The position numbers and the translations under genes were made by a program. A DNA stretch of 22,428 nt from Panacagrimonas sp. (GTDB lineage Bacteria > Pseudomonadota > Gammaproteobacteria > Nevskiales > Nevskiaceae): NCBI GenBank assembly GCA_021773655.1, contig JAJFJX010000259.1, positions 1-22,428 on the forward strand. The letters run 5' to 3'. Below the pieces are notes generated by a model that saw only the letters and a list, made by a program, of their open reading frames with translations, was not told where the DNA came from and made no database searches. Below, in pieces: positions 7,021-15,611 of this stretch (its first letter is position 1; each line of letters starts with the position of its first letter).

Positions 7021-8739
7021 ATGCAGCCAAAGAACCGTGCTGACGGCACCTACGACATCGTGGTGCGCGACACGAGCAGCGTGCGCGCCTATGTCAAGTC
7101 CGGTCAGCCTTATGTCTGGACAACCGCGGCGGCGATCGCCGTCAGCATCATCGTGACGCTTGCCCTGCTGGGCCTGACCATGGTGCGTGGCGCAGCGCAC
7201 TTCTGGCCCGCCGATCTGGTTCTGGCCAGCTACCAGGAGCCGGGGGAAGCAGCGCAGCCGGTCCTGGCAGAGATCAGGTCGCAGGAGGACGTCACCCGCG
7301 CCCGCTTGAAGAATGCCGGATTGCCGGTCGACGAATCGCGCGAGGTCTACACGCGGCTGTTGCTCAAGATCGGCAACCGCGACATTGGCGGAGTCGACTT
7401 CCGCTATGTTCTGTCGGACTGGCTGGTTGGCCGCAGCCTGCCCGAGGACGCTACGGTTTGGGAGCGCGAAGAGTGGGGCAACCTGCATGGCTTTCTCACC
7501 TCGGTCTCGGTGGACGGCAATCTGGTGAAGGGCCCCGAGGCCTGGGGCGCCTACCAGAAGGCGCAGAAACGTGCGAACGAATTGCGCGAAGATATTCACC
7601 GCATCGAAAGCGGGAAGATCGGCACCATCAATTTCAGCATCGAAAAGCTCCGGCTGGCCGAACGCCGACTGGAGCTCGATGGCCTGAATCGGATTGATTC
7701 GCCGGAGCGCTTTCTGGAACTGGAACGCAAACGCCAGGTGCTCGACGCGCGATACGAGGAGCTGAACCAGGAACGCGGTGCGCTCTACCAGCAACTCCAG
7801 CGCGACAGCGTGACGGTCCGGACGGTCGATGGAAGCGAACGCACCTACCCGCTGAGCAAGCTGATCGCCGGATGGCGACCCAACGAGATGGGGGTGCCGG
7901 GCAAGGTCGGTTTCTGGTTCCACAAGCTTTGGGAGTTCATCTCTGAAGACCCACGCGAGGCCAATACTGAGGGCGGCATTTTTCCGGCGATCTTCGGCAC
8001 GGTCATGATGGTGCTGTTGATGTCGGTGTTCGTGACGCCGTTCGGAATTCTGGCGGCCCTGTATCTGCGCGAATACGCCAAACAGGGCACCACGACCCGC
8101 GTCATCCGCATTGCGGTGAACAATCTGGCCGGCGTGCCGTCGATCGTCTACGGAATGTTCGGCCTCGGGTTCTTCGTCTACTTCCTGGGCGGCAACCTCG
8201 ATCGCCTGTTCTACCCTGAGGCGGCACCGGCCCCGGTGTTCGGCACCCCGGGCATCCTGTGGTCTTCGCTGACCCTGGCCATTCTGACCCTGCCGGTGGT
8301 GATCGTCGCCACCGAAGAGGGCCTGGCGCGCATCCCGCGCTCCCTGCGCGAAGCTTCGCTGGCGCTGGGTGCGACCAAGGCGGAAACGCTCTGGCGTGTG
8401 GTGTTGCCGATGGCCTCACCGGCGATGATGACCGGTCTGATCCTGGCCATTGCCCGCGCCGCCGGAGAGGTGGCACCTCTGATGCTCGTCGGTGTGGTCA
8501 AGCTGGCGCCTTCGCTGCCTCTGGACGGGAACTTTCCGTTCCTGCACCTGGAGCGTAAGTTCATGCACCTGGGCTTCCATATCTATGACGTCGGGTTCCA
8601 ATCTCCCAACGTGGAGGCGGCCCGTCCGCTGGTTTACGCGACCTCGTTCCTGCTGGTGCTGGTGGTCATATTGCTGAATGTCTTTGCCATCATGATCCGT
8701 AATCGCTTGCGCGAACGCTACAAGGCGCTGGACCACTAG
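7021..8739 (+). CDS. pstA: Phosphate ABC transporter permease PstA with coiled-coil periplasmic insertion
   Basis: This 572-aa protein is about twice the length of E. coli PstA. One membrane segment (about 32-54) precedes a periplasmic insertion of about 260 residues. The middle of the insertion (about 176-262) is charged, heptad-like and likely coiled coil (ELREDIHRIESGKI, RLAERRLELDGL, LDARYEELNQERGALYQQL). The transporter core runs from about residue 318 to the end, with the EAA loop SLREASLALGATKAETLWRVV (about 441-461). A GGAG lies 9 bases before the ATG. The insertion pairs with the extended domain of PstC, so the two probably form an extracytoplasmic structure around the PstS docking site. 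That is inference. Confidence 0.93.
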   Translation: MQPKNRADGTYDIVVRDTSSVRAYVKSGQPYVWTTAAAIAVSIIVTLALLGLTMVRGAAHFWPADLVLASYQEPGEAAQPVLAEIRSQEDVTRARLKNAGLPVDESREVYTRLLLKIGNRDIGGVDFRYVLSDWLVGRSLPEDATVWEREEWGNLHGFLTSVSVDGNLVKGPEAWGAYQKAQKRANELREDIHRIESGKIGTINFSIEKLRLAERRLELDGLNRIDSPERFLELERKRQVLDARYEELNQERGALYQQLQRDSVTVRTVDGSERTYPLSKLIAGWRPNEMGVPGKVGFWFHKLWEFISEDPREANTEGGIFPAIFGTVMMVLLMSVFVTPFGILAALYLREYAKQGTTTRVIRIAVNNLAGVPSIVYGMFGLGFFVYFLGGNLDRLFYPEAAPAPVFGTPGILWSSLTLAILTLPVVIVATEEGLARIPRSLREASLALGATKAETLWRVVLPMASPAMMTGLILAIARAAGEVAPLMLVGVVKLAPSLPLDGNFPFLHLERKFMHLGFHIYDVGFQSPNVEAARPLVYATSFLLVLVVILLNVFAIMIRNRLRERYKALDH

Positions 8740-8771
8740 CCATCCCTTTGTACGAACCCGACCTTCCCACC

Positions 8772-9632
8772 ATGGATGAATCTGCGATGACCGGTGTGCA
8801 GAACAAAACGCCCCTGACGCATGGAATCGACATCGATTCCATGAAGCGTGAACAATCAGGCGAGTCTCTGCTGAACCAGAAAGCGGCCCTGGAAGTTGAC
8901 AACCTCAACTTGTACTACGGCCCCAAGCAGGCGCTCAATTCGATCAGCATGAAGATTCCCGAGAAGCGCGTTACCGCGTTCATCGGGCCTTCGGGTTGCG
9001 GCAAGTCCACCCTGCTTCGCTGCTTCAACCGGATGAACGACCTGGTCGAAGGCTGCCGCATCGAGGGGCAGATCCGCCTCAACGGAAAGAATATCTTCGA
9101 CCGCGACGTGGATGTGGCAATGCTGCGTCGACGCGTGGGCATGGTGTTCCAGAAGGCCAATCCGTTCCCCAAGTCCATCTACGAGAACGTCGCCTACGGC
9201 CTGCGCCTGGGCGGGATCAGCAAGAAGAGCGTCCTGGACGATACGGTGGAGTGGGCGCTGCGCGGCGCGGCACTTTGGGATGAGGTCAAGGACCGCCTGG
9301 ACGATTCGGCGCTCGGTCTGTCAGGCGGGCAGCAGCAGCGCCTGGTGATTGCTCGCTCGATCGCCATTCAGCCGGAAGTGATCCTGCTGGACGAGCCCTG
9401 CTCGGCGCTGGATCCGATCTCGACGCTGAAAGTCGAAGAGCTGATCAACGAGCTCAAGAACCAGTACACGATCGTCATCGTCACTCACAACATGCAGCAG
9501 GCTGCGCGCGTTTCCGACTACACGGCCTTCATGTACATCGGCGACCTGATCGAACTCAGCACGACGGATCAGCTATTCACCAAGCCGGCGAAAAAGCAGA
9601 CCGAGGATTACATCACCGGCCGTTATGGCTGA
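8772..9632 (+). CDS. pstB: Phosphate ABC transporter ATP-binding protein PstB
   Basis: The protein is about 286 aa from the chosen ATG. It has Walker A GPSGCGKST (about residues 72-80), a Q-loop in GMVFQKANPFPKSIYENVAYG, ABC signature LSGGQQQR, Walker B VILLDEPCSALDP and the switch histidine in IVIVTHNMQQAARVSDY. It ends TEDYITGRYG, as PstB proteins do. It hydrolyses ATP to drive import through PstCA. The start is uncertain: TTG 8748, ATG 8772, ATG 8787 and ATG 8841 are in frame and none has a good Shine-Dalgarno. The ATG at 8841 would give the usual family length of about 260 aa. It follows pstA by 32 bases. Confidence 0.95.
   Translation: MDESAMTGVQNKTPLTHGIDIDSMKREQSGESLLNQKAALEVDNLNLYYGPKQALNSISMKIPEKRVTAFIGPSGCGKSTLLRCFNRMNDLVEGCRIEGQIRLNGKNIFDRDVDVAMLRRRVGMVFQKANPFPKSIYENVAYGLRLGGISKKSVLDDTVEWALRGAALWDEVKDRLDDSALGLSGGQQQRLVIARSIAIQPEVILLDEPCSALDPISTLKVEELINELKNQYTIVIVTHNMQQAARVSDYTAFMYIGDLIELSTTDQLFTKPAKKQTEDYITGRYG
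8821..8842. repeat. Dyad symmetry with 9-bp perfect arms near the alternative pstB start
   Basis: ATGGAATCG (8821-8829) pairs with CGATTCCAT (8834-8842) across ACAT. The right arm covers the in-frame ATG at 8841. It may be coincidental coding sequence or may shape access to the downstream start. Confidence 0.4.
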
Positions 9633-9664
9633 ACCGAATTGCGCTCACGGGATGCCCGAAAGTT

Positions 9665-10378
9665 ATGACCACTGAATACAAGTCACATATTTCCAGTCAG
9701 TTCAACGCCGAGCTGGAAGATGTGCGCCAGCGTGTGCTCGCCATGGGCGGCCTGGTCGAGCAGCAGCTGGTGGATGCCACGCGGGCGCTGATGGAACTGG
9801 ACGCGGATCTGTCCGATCAGGTCATCAACAACGATGACAAGGTCGATCAACTGGAAATCATGATCGACGAGGAGTGCTCGCGCATCCTGGCGCGACGGCA
9901 GCCCACCGCCAGCGACCTGCGCCTGGTCTACGCGGTGATCAAGACCATCACAGACCTGGAACGCATCGGCGACGAGGCCCAGAAGGTGGCGATGATGGCG
10001 CGCGAGCTGGCCAGCCAGGAGCGTCTGCGCGAGCACATGATGGAAACCCAGCACCTGTCGCGGCAGGTCTCGCAGATGGTGCGCGATGCGCTCGACGCCT
10101 TTGCCCGCATGGATGCCGAGTCGGCGCTGGCGGTGGTGCGCGAGGATGTGGTGATCGACCGCGAGTACGAATCGCTGATGCGCCAGTGCATCACCTACAT
10201 GATGGAAGAGCCGCGCACCATCCGCCGGGTGATGGACCTGATCTGGTGCGTGCGCGCGCTCGAAAGGATTGGCGACCACGCAAAGAACATCGCCGAGTAC
10301 GTAATCTATTTTGTCAAGGGCAAGGACGTGCGGCACAGCACCCTTGAGGAAAAGGAACGCGAGGTTCACCGCCAGTGA
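9665..10378 (+). CDS. phoU: Phosphate signalling and transport regulator PhoU
   Basis: This 237-aa all-helical protein has two PhoU repeats, each carrying the metal-binding signature. The first is DLERIGDEA (97-105) and the second ALERIGDHAKNIAE (198-211). PhoU sits on the cytoplasmic side, contacts PstB and the sensor kinase PhoR, and keeps the Pho regulon off when phosphate is plentiful. Length and motif placement are normal. It is the last gene of the pst operon, 32 bases after pstB, with a weak GAAAG upstream. No phoB or phoR follows; the next gene is cell-wall mrcB. Confidence 0.95.
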   Translation: MTTEYKSHISSQFNAELEDVRQRVLAMGGLVEQQLVDATRALMELDADLSDQVINNDDKVDQLEIMIDEECSRILARRQPTASDLRLVYAVIKTITDLERIGDEAQKVAMMARELASQERLREHMMETQHLSRQVSQMVRDALDAFARMDAESALAVVREDVVIDREYESLMRQCITYMMEEPRTIRRVMDLIWCVRALERIGDHAKNIAEYVIYFVKGKDVRHSTLEEKEREVHRQ

Positions 10379-10473
10379 CGCCGGCCCGGCGCCGTTGCGG
10401 CGGCCAAAGTCCGGTACGTTGTTGACCCGAACAGCGCAAGCCGGAGGCGCTGGCATTATCATGCCGCGCTCAA

Positions 10474-12795
10474 ATGGCGCGCTCCAAACGTAAATCGAGC
10501 TTTTCCCTGCGGCAGCTGCTCTATCTGCTGCTGGCCACGCTGATCGTCTCGCTCAGCGTCGGCGGCCTGCTGCTGTCCGGTTACGTGGTGCAGCTCGACC
10601 AGGAGATCCGCACCCGATTCGCCGGCAGCCGCTGGGCCCTGCCGGCACAGGTCTATGCCGCGGCGGTGGATCTGTATCCGGGACGCCAGCTCGAACCTGC
10701 CGAACTGCGCCGCGAACTGGATCGCCTGGGCTATCGGCACAGCCCGGCGCTGACCGGTCCGGGCACCTACGTTGCCGGTGAAAAACGGATCGAGGTGGCC
10801 ATTCGCGGATTCCGGTTCTGGGACGCCGAACAACCCGACCTGCGCCTGGCAGTGCGCTTCGAAGACCGCCGAATCGCGGCCATCGATGACCTGGAGGCCG
10901 GCGCACCACGTGACATCGTGCGCCTGGATCCGATGCTGATCGGCAGCATCTACCCCCAGAGCCAGGCCGAGGACCGGGTGCTGGTGCGCCTGGAAGATGT
11001 TCCGCCGCTGCTGCGCGAAGGCCTGATCGCGGTCGAGGATCGCGGCTTTTATGAGCATTTCGGCATCAGCATCCGCGGCATCGTGCGTGCCGCCCTGGCC
11101 AATCTGCGGGCTGGACGCGTCGTTCAGGGCGCCTCCACCATCACCCAGCAGCTGGTCAAGAATTTCTTCCTGACCAGCGAGCGCGACTGGGCGCGCAAGG
11201 GCAAGGAAGCGATCATGGCCCTGCTGCTCGAAGCGCACTACACCAAGGACGAGATCCTGGAGGCCTACCTCAACGAGATCCACCTCGGCCAGGAAGGCAA
11301 CCGTGCCGTGCACGGCTTCGGACTCGGCAGCCGCTTCTACTTCAACAAGCCGGTGGACGAACTGCGGGCACACGAGATCGCGCTACTGGTCGGGGTGGTC
11401 AAGGGTTCGTCGCAGTACAACCCGCGGCGCAATCCCGAGCGCTCGCAGGCGCGCCGCGACCTGGTGCTCAAGGTGTTCCGCGACGCCGGTCTGATCGACC
11501 AGGATCAGTACCTCGCCGCCGTGGCCCAGCCGCTGGGCCTGGCCGGTGGCAGTGGCGGCAGCGTCGCGCGGTACCCGGCCTATGTGGACCTGGTCAAGCG
11601 CCAGCTCAAGGGCCAGTACCAGGACAGCGACCTGACCAACGAAGGGCTGCGCATCTTCACCACCCTGGACCCGAACGCCCAGGAAGTGCTGGAGCGCGAC
11701 CTGGCCAGCGGGATCGCCAGTCTGGAAAAAGACCGCAAGCTCGAAGACCAGACGCTGCAGGCCGCCGGGGTGATCACCAGCGTCGACGGCGGCGAAGTGC
11801 TGGCGATGGTCGGCGGGCGCGAATTCCGCTACGCAGGATTCAATCGCGCGATCGACTCACGCCGCTCCATCGGATCGCTGGTCAAGCCCTTCGTGTTCCT
11901 GACCGCGCTGAGCAATCCGGACCGTTTCAACCTGCACACCCTGCTCGAAGACGAACCGATCGAAGTCCCCCTGTCCAACCGCAAGACCTGGGCGCCGAAA
12001 AACTACGACAGGAAAAATCACGGCCCGCAGCCGCTGTACCTAGCGCTGGCGCACTCGTACAACATTCCCACCGTGCGTGCGGGGCTGGAGGTCGGAGTCG
12101 AGAACGTGCTCGATACCCTGCGCGCCGCCGGCTACAGCGGCGATGCCATGCCGGTGCCCAGCGTGTTCCTCGGCGCCGTGGATGCCTCTCCGCTGGAAGT
12201 GGCGCAGATGTACGGCACGCTGGCGGCCAATGGCTACCAGACCGAGCTGTCGGCCATCCGCAGCGTCACCACCAAGGAAGGCGAGCCGCTCAATCGCTAC
12301 CCGATCAAGGTGCGCCAGGCCTTGCCCGAGGCCCCGACCTACCTGATCAACTGGGGCCTGACCCAGGTGATCGAGCAGGGCACCGCGCGGCGGGCGCGGG
12401 CAGCGGTGCCGGCCGGCGGCGCCCTGGCGGGCAAGACCGGCACCACCGACGACCTGCGCGACTCCTGGTTCGCCGGCTTCGGCGCCGACCGCGTGGCGGT
12501 GGTGTGGATGGGGCGCGACGACTACAAGCCGATGGGCTTCACCGGTTCGTCCGGCGCCCTGGTGCTGTGGACGCAGATCGCCAAGGACCTGCAGTTGCGC
12601 GGGCTGGACATGCTGCCTCCGGCCGACATCCAGGACCAGCTCACTGACCGCTTCACCGGCCTGAAGGCCGACGAGGGCTGCACCAGCGTGGTCCTGCTAC
12701 CTTATGTGCGCGGTCACGCGCCCACCGCCTACGCGCCCTGTGCGCTCGCGGCCGAGCGCACACCGCTGGACTGGCTGCGGGAGATATTCGAATGA
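10474..12795 (+). CDS. mrcB: Bifunctional penicillin-binding protein 1b
   Basis: This 773-aa class A PBP has a short cytoplasmic N-terminus and one membrane anchor (about 14-37). A UB2H-like domain follows (about 65-150). The GT51 glycosyltransferase domain has catalytic Glu188 in AVEDRGFYEHFG, with GASTITQQLVKN (219-230) and KGKEAIMALLLE. The transpeptidase domain has Ser468 in RSIGSLVKP (SxxK), SYN (528-530) and KTGT (654-657). It polymerises and cross-links peptidoglycan in the periplasm. The UB2H domain marks it as PBP1b rather than PBP1a, and in relatives is the docking site of outer-membrane lipoprotein activators. The ATG at 10474 lacks a clear Shine-Dalgarno. The next gene overlaps it by ATGA. 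Confidence 0.95.
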   Translation: MARSKRKSSFSLRQLLYLLLATLIVSLSVGGLLLSGYVVQLDQEIRTRFAGSRWALPAQVYAAAVDLYPGRQLEPAELRRELDRLGYRHSPALTGPGTYVAGEKRIEVAIRGFRFWDAEQPDLRLAVRFEDRRIAAIDDLEAGAPRDIVRLDPMLIGSIYPQSQAEDRVLVRLEDVPPLLREGLIAVEDRGFYEHFGISIRGIVRAALANLRAGRVVQGASTITQQLVKNFFLTSERDWARKGKEAIMALLLEAHYTKDEILEAYLNEIHLGQEGNRAVHGFGLGSRFYFNKPVDELRAHEIALLVGVVKGSSQYNPRRNPERSQARRDLVLKVFRDAGLIDQDQYLAAVAQPLGLAGGSGGSVARYPAYVDLVKRQLKGQYQDSDLTNEGLRIFTTLDPNAQEVLERDLASGIASLEKDRKLEDQTLQAAGVITSVDGGEVLAMVGGREFRYAGFNRAIDSRRSIGSLVKPFVFLTALSNPDRFNLHTLLEDEPIEVPLSNRKTWAPKNYDRKNHGPQPLYLALAHSYNIPTVRAGLEVGVENVLDTLRAAGYSGDAMPVPSVFLGAVDASPLEVAQMYGTLAANGYQTELSAIRSVTTKEGEPLNRYPIKVRQALPEAPTYLINWGLTQVIEQGTARRARAAVPAGGALAGKTGTTDDLRDSWFAGFGADRVAVVWMGRDDYKPMGFTGSSGALVLWTQIAKDLQLRGLDMLPPADIQDQLTDRFTGLKADEGCTSVVLLPYVRGHAPTAYAPCALAAERTPLDWLREIFE

Positions 12796-13391
12796 ATCGG
12801 GCGGGCAAGGCGAAAGTCATCGGTGCGATCGGCATGATCCTGGTTCTGGCCGGGTGTGCCTCAACCACCGGCACCCGCGAAAGCTCGATGCCGGACCCGC
12901 GGCCGCCCATCGGAGCGGTGATTCCGGCACCGGGCACGCCGCCGCAGCCGCCGGGTCAGGTGCCGGTGCTGCCGCCCCCGGCCATGCCGATGCCGATCGA
13001 GCCGCCCGAGCCCCAGGCGCCGAGTTTTCCGCGCAGCGCCAGCGAGATCAGCGGTCAGGCGGTGGTGTCCCTGATGCAGTCGGCGGCGCAGTCGCGCGCC
13101 GCCGGCCGGCATGATCTGGCAGCCTCGCAGCTCGAACGCGCCCAGCGCATCGAACCGCGCAACTACTTCGTGTGGTCGGCGCTGGCCGGCGTCTACCTGG
13201 ACCAACGGCAATTCGACCAGGCCATCTCGGTGGCGTCCAAGTCCAACAGCCTGGCGCGCGGCAACGTCTACGTCGAGCTGGAGAACTGGAAGATCATCAG
13301 CGCCGCGCGCCTGGCGCAGGGCGACTCGCTGGGCGCTCTGCAGGCCCAGGCACGCATCGATGAGATCCAACGCCAGCTCGGCGGCGGCTGA
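12792..13391 (+). CDS. lpoP: TPR outer-membrane lipoprotein, candidate LpoP-type activator of PBP1b
   Basis: This 199-aa lipoprotein has a signal peptide ending in the lipobox LVLAGC, giving lipidated Cys22. A long proline-rich tether follows (about 34-80), then a TPR-like helical region (about 84-199, with ALAGVYLDQRQFDQAISVAS as the clearest repeat). The start codon overlaps the mrcB stop (ATGA), so the two are probably coupled. In Pseudomonas aeruginosa the TPR lipoprotein LpoP, encoded beside the PBP1b gene, activates that enzyme in place of LpoB. Architecture and position match, so the assignment is good by context, but I cannot test sequence homology. The tether length would suit crossing from the outer membrane to PBP1b. 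Confidence 0.65.
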   Translation: MNRAGKAKVIGAIGMILVLAGCASTTGTRESSMPDPRPPIGAVIPAPGTPPQPPGQVPVLPPPAMPMPIEPPEPQAPSFPRSASEISGQAVVSLMQSAAQSRAAGRHDLAASQLERAQRIEPRNYFVWSALAGVYLDQRQFDQAISVASKSNSLARGNVYVELENWKIISAARLAQGDSLGALQAQARIDEIQRQLGGG

Positions 13392-13424
13392 GGCTGAGGC
13401 ACTGCACCGCCCCGGAACGTCGCC

Positions 13425-15326
13425 ATGATCGAGGGCTGGTTCGCCGCCGATGGGCCGCTGGCACAGGCGGTGCCCGACTTCGTGGCGCGACAGGCCCAGG
13501 CACGGATGGCGCGCGCGGTTGATCAGGCCCTGGAGCGCGGCGAGCTGTGCCTGATCGAGGCGGGAACCGGCACCGGCAAGACCTTCGCCTACCTGGTGCC
13601 GGCGCTGGTGGCGGAGCGCCGGGTGATCGTTTCCACCGGCACCAAGAACCTGCAGGACCAGTTGTTCGAACGCGACCTGCCGCGTTTGCTGGACGCCCTG
13701 CGGGTGCCGGCGCGCACGGCCATGCTCAAGGGCCGCAGCAACTATCTGTGTCTGCTGCGCATGAAGCGCGCCATGCAGGACGGTGCCGGACGCCTGGGGC
13801 CGGGGCGCGAAAGCGCCCTGCAGCAGGTCGAGTCCTGGTCGCGCGCCACCCGGCGCGGCGAAGTCTCCGAACTTGGGCGGGTGGTGGAGGATGATCGGCT
13901 GCGCTTCCAGATCACCTCCACCGCCGACAATTGCCTGGGCGCCAGGTGCCCGGACTTCGGCAACTGTTTCGTGATCAAGAGCCGGCGCGCCGCCATGGCG
14001 GCGGACCTGGTGGTGGTCAACCATCACGTACTGCTGTCCGACGTGCTGCTCAAGGAAGAAGGCTTCGGCGAGATCCTTCCCGGCGCCGACGCCGTGATCG
14101 TCGACGAGGCGCACCAGCTACCGGAACTGGCGAGCCAGTTTTTCGGCGTGCGCGTATCCAGCCGCCAGCTGCGGGACCTCGGCGACGACGTGCTGGCCGC
14201 CGCGGCCGAGCAGGGTGACGTGCCCGAACTGGTCGAGGTCGCACAGGCGCTGGCAGGGCCGTTGATTGCCTGGGAAGGGGCGCTCGCGCGCGCCGGCGCC
14301 CGAATGTCGCTACCGGCGTTCCTGCGCGAGCAGGGTGCGCCGGCCACTGCCGAACCCCTGCTGGAGGTCGTCGAGCCGCTGGTCCGGGTTCTGGACGCGG
14401 TGCGCGAACGCGGCGCCGCATTCGAGACCCTGCACCAGCGCGGCCTGCGGCTGCTCGAACGCCTCGGCCTGTGTTTCGCGCTGGACGACGCCGAACACGT
14501 GCGCTGGGTCGAGCCCCAGGGCCGCGGCGGCGCGGTGCACGCCACCCCGCTGGACCTGGGCCAGGGGTTTTCACGCGTGTTCGCCGCCCATGCCGGAGCC
14601 TGGGTGCTGACCTCGGCAACCCTGTCGGCAGCCGGCGATTTCGATCATTTCCGCCGCCAGATCGGCGCGCCGCAGGCGCAGGCCCTGGCCCTGGAAAGTC
14701 CCTTCGACTATGCCCGACAGGCGCGTCTGCACCTGCCGCAGGACCTTCCGGAGCCCTCTGCGCCCGGTTACAGCGAGCAGGTCGCCGCGCTGGCACAGCG
14801 CCTGATCGAGGCCAGCGGCGGCGGCGCCTTCGTGCTGTGCACCAGCCATCGCGCGCTGCGCATCATTGCCGGGCTCCTGCGGGCGAAGTTCGGCCCGCGG
14901 CTGTACGTTCAGGGCGAGGATGATCGGGCGCGCCTGGTGGCCGATTTCGCCGCGCGCGGCGACGGCGTGCTGGTCGGCACCCACAGCTTCTGGGAAGGCG
15001 TGGACGTCAAGGGCCGCGCGCTGCGCCTGGTGATCATCGACAAGCTGCCGTTCTCGGCACCGGGTGATCCGGTCCAGGACGCGCGGATCGATGCGCTGCG
15101 CCAGCGAGGCGGCCAGCCGTTCGTGGAGATCCAGTTGCCGGAAGCCATCGTCAGCCTGCGTCAGGGGGCCGGTCGCCTGATCCGCGACGAACGCGATCAG
15201 GGCCTGCTCGTGCTGTGCGATCCGCGCCTGCGCAGCAAGGGTTACGGCCGGCACATGCTGGCGGCGCTGCCGCCCATGCCGCAGGTGGATGAAGCCGGCG
15301 CCGTGGCCTGGCTGCGCAAACTGTGA
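13425..15326 (+). CDS. yoaA: ATP-dependent DNA helicase of the DinG/YoaA (XPD-like) family
   Basis: This 633-aa SF2 helicase has Walker A EAGTGTGKT (45-53), motif Ia VSTGTKNLQDQL and the DEAH box VIVDEAHQ (225-232). Motif III-like VLTSATL and the C-terminal motif VI QGAGRLIR (about 579-586) follow. Four cysteines (C109, C170, C175, C181) lie between motifs Ia and II and should bind a 4Fe-4S cluster, as in XPD and DinG. The lack of an N-terminal exonuclease domain and the length fit YoaA, which in E. coli works with HolC in replication-fork repair. It starts 33 bases after the lipoprotein gene, probably cotranscribed. No strong Shine-Dalgarno is visible before the ATG. Confidence 0.88.
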   Translation: MIEGWFAADGPLAQAVPDFVARQAQARMARAVDQALERGELCLIEAGTGTGKTFAYLVPALVAERRVIVSTGTKNLQDQLFERDLPRLLDALRVPARTAMLKGRSNYLCLLRMKRAMQDGAGRLGPGRESALQQVESWSRATRRGEVSELGRVVEDDRLRFQITSTADNCLGARCPDFGNCFVIKSRRAAMAADLVVVNHHVLLSDVLLKEEGFGEILPGADAVIVDEAHQLPELASQFFGVRVSSRQLRDLGDDVLAAAAEQGDVPELVEVAQALAGPLIAWEGALARAGARMSLPAFLREQGAPATAEPLLEVVEPLVRVLDAVRERGAAFETLHQRGLRLLERLGLCFALDDAEHVRWVEPQGRGGAVHATPLDLGQGFSRVFAAHAGAWVLTSATLSAAGDFDHFRRQIGAPQAQALALESPFDYARQARLHLPQDLPEPSAPGYSEQVAALAQRLIEASGGGAFVLCTSHRALRIIAGLLRAKFGPRLYVQGEDDRARLVADFAARGDGVLVGTHSFWEGVDVKGRALRLVIIDKLPFSAPGDPVQDARIDALRQRGGQPFVEIQLPEAIVSLRQGAGRLIRDERDQGLLVLCDPRLRSKGYGRHMLAALPPMPQVDEAGAVAWLRKL

Positions 15327-15426
15327 GATTGCCGGCGGCGCCCGCGCGCAGTGGGTGGATTGGCAGCGGTGGGCGCGGCAACGGCGAGCGTGTCCCTGGA
15401 AGCGGGCTGCCTCGGCGCGTGACGGG

Positions 15427-15472
15427 CCCGCGGCAATGCCCGCGGCAATGCCCGGAAAACCGGCGCGCCGGT
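15427..15472. repeat. Short tandem repeat and palindrome downstream of the helicase gene
   Basis: CCCGCGGCAATG occurs twice in tandem (15427-15438 and 15439-15450). It is followed by the 14-bp palindrome ACCGGCGCGCCGGT (15459-15472). The gap between the convergent helicase and rlmJ genes (15327-15611) has no recognisable gene. No T-tract follows the palindrome, so I only record it as possible secondary structure. Confidence 0.5.
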
Positions 15473-15611
15473 GCCCGCGGCCGGTGGTCGGGTTTCGTGA
15501 TCAGACTGCGTGCTGTGTCGCTGCGTGAAGGGGTCGGCGGGCGTATCCGGTTCGAGTTCCTGCCGGCCGGCTCGGCCGGATTCACCTACGCCGGGTAGAT
15601 CTGCTCAAGGC

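Noticed and set aside
6820..7923. 367-aa minus-strand frame across pstC and pstA
   Set aside because: It overlaps two well-supported genes and its translation has no recognisable domain.
10422..10462. Promoter for mrcB from TTGACC (10422-10427) and TATCAT (10457-10462)
   Set aside because: The spacer is 29 bases, far beyond the 16-18 needed, so the two elements cannot work together as a sigma-70 promoter.
12861..14114. 417-aa minus-strand frame across the lipoprotein and helicase genes
   Set aside because: It runs antisense to a lipoprotein with a lipobox and a helicase with Walker A and an iron-sulfur cysteine set. The translation is Arg/His/Ala-rich without motifs.
15499..15598. Short plus-strand frame (GTG 15499 to TAG 15598)
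   Set aside because: Only 33 codons, no ribosome binding site and no family match, in a stretch that holds simple repeats.
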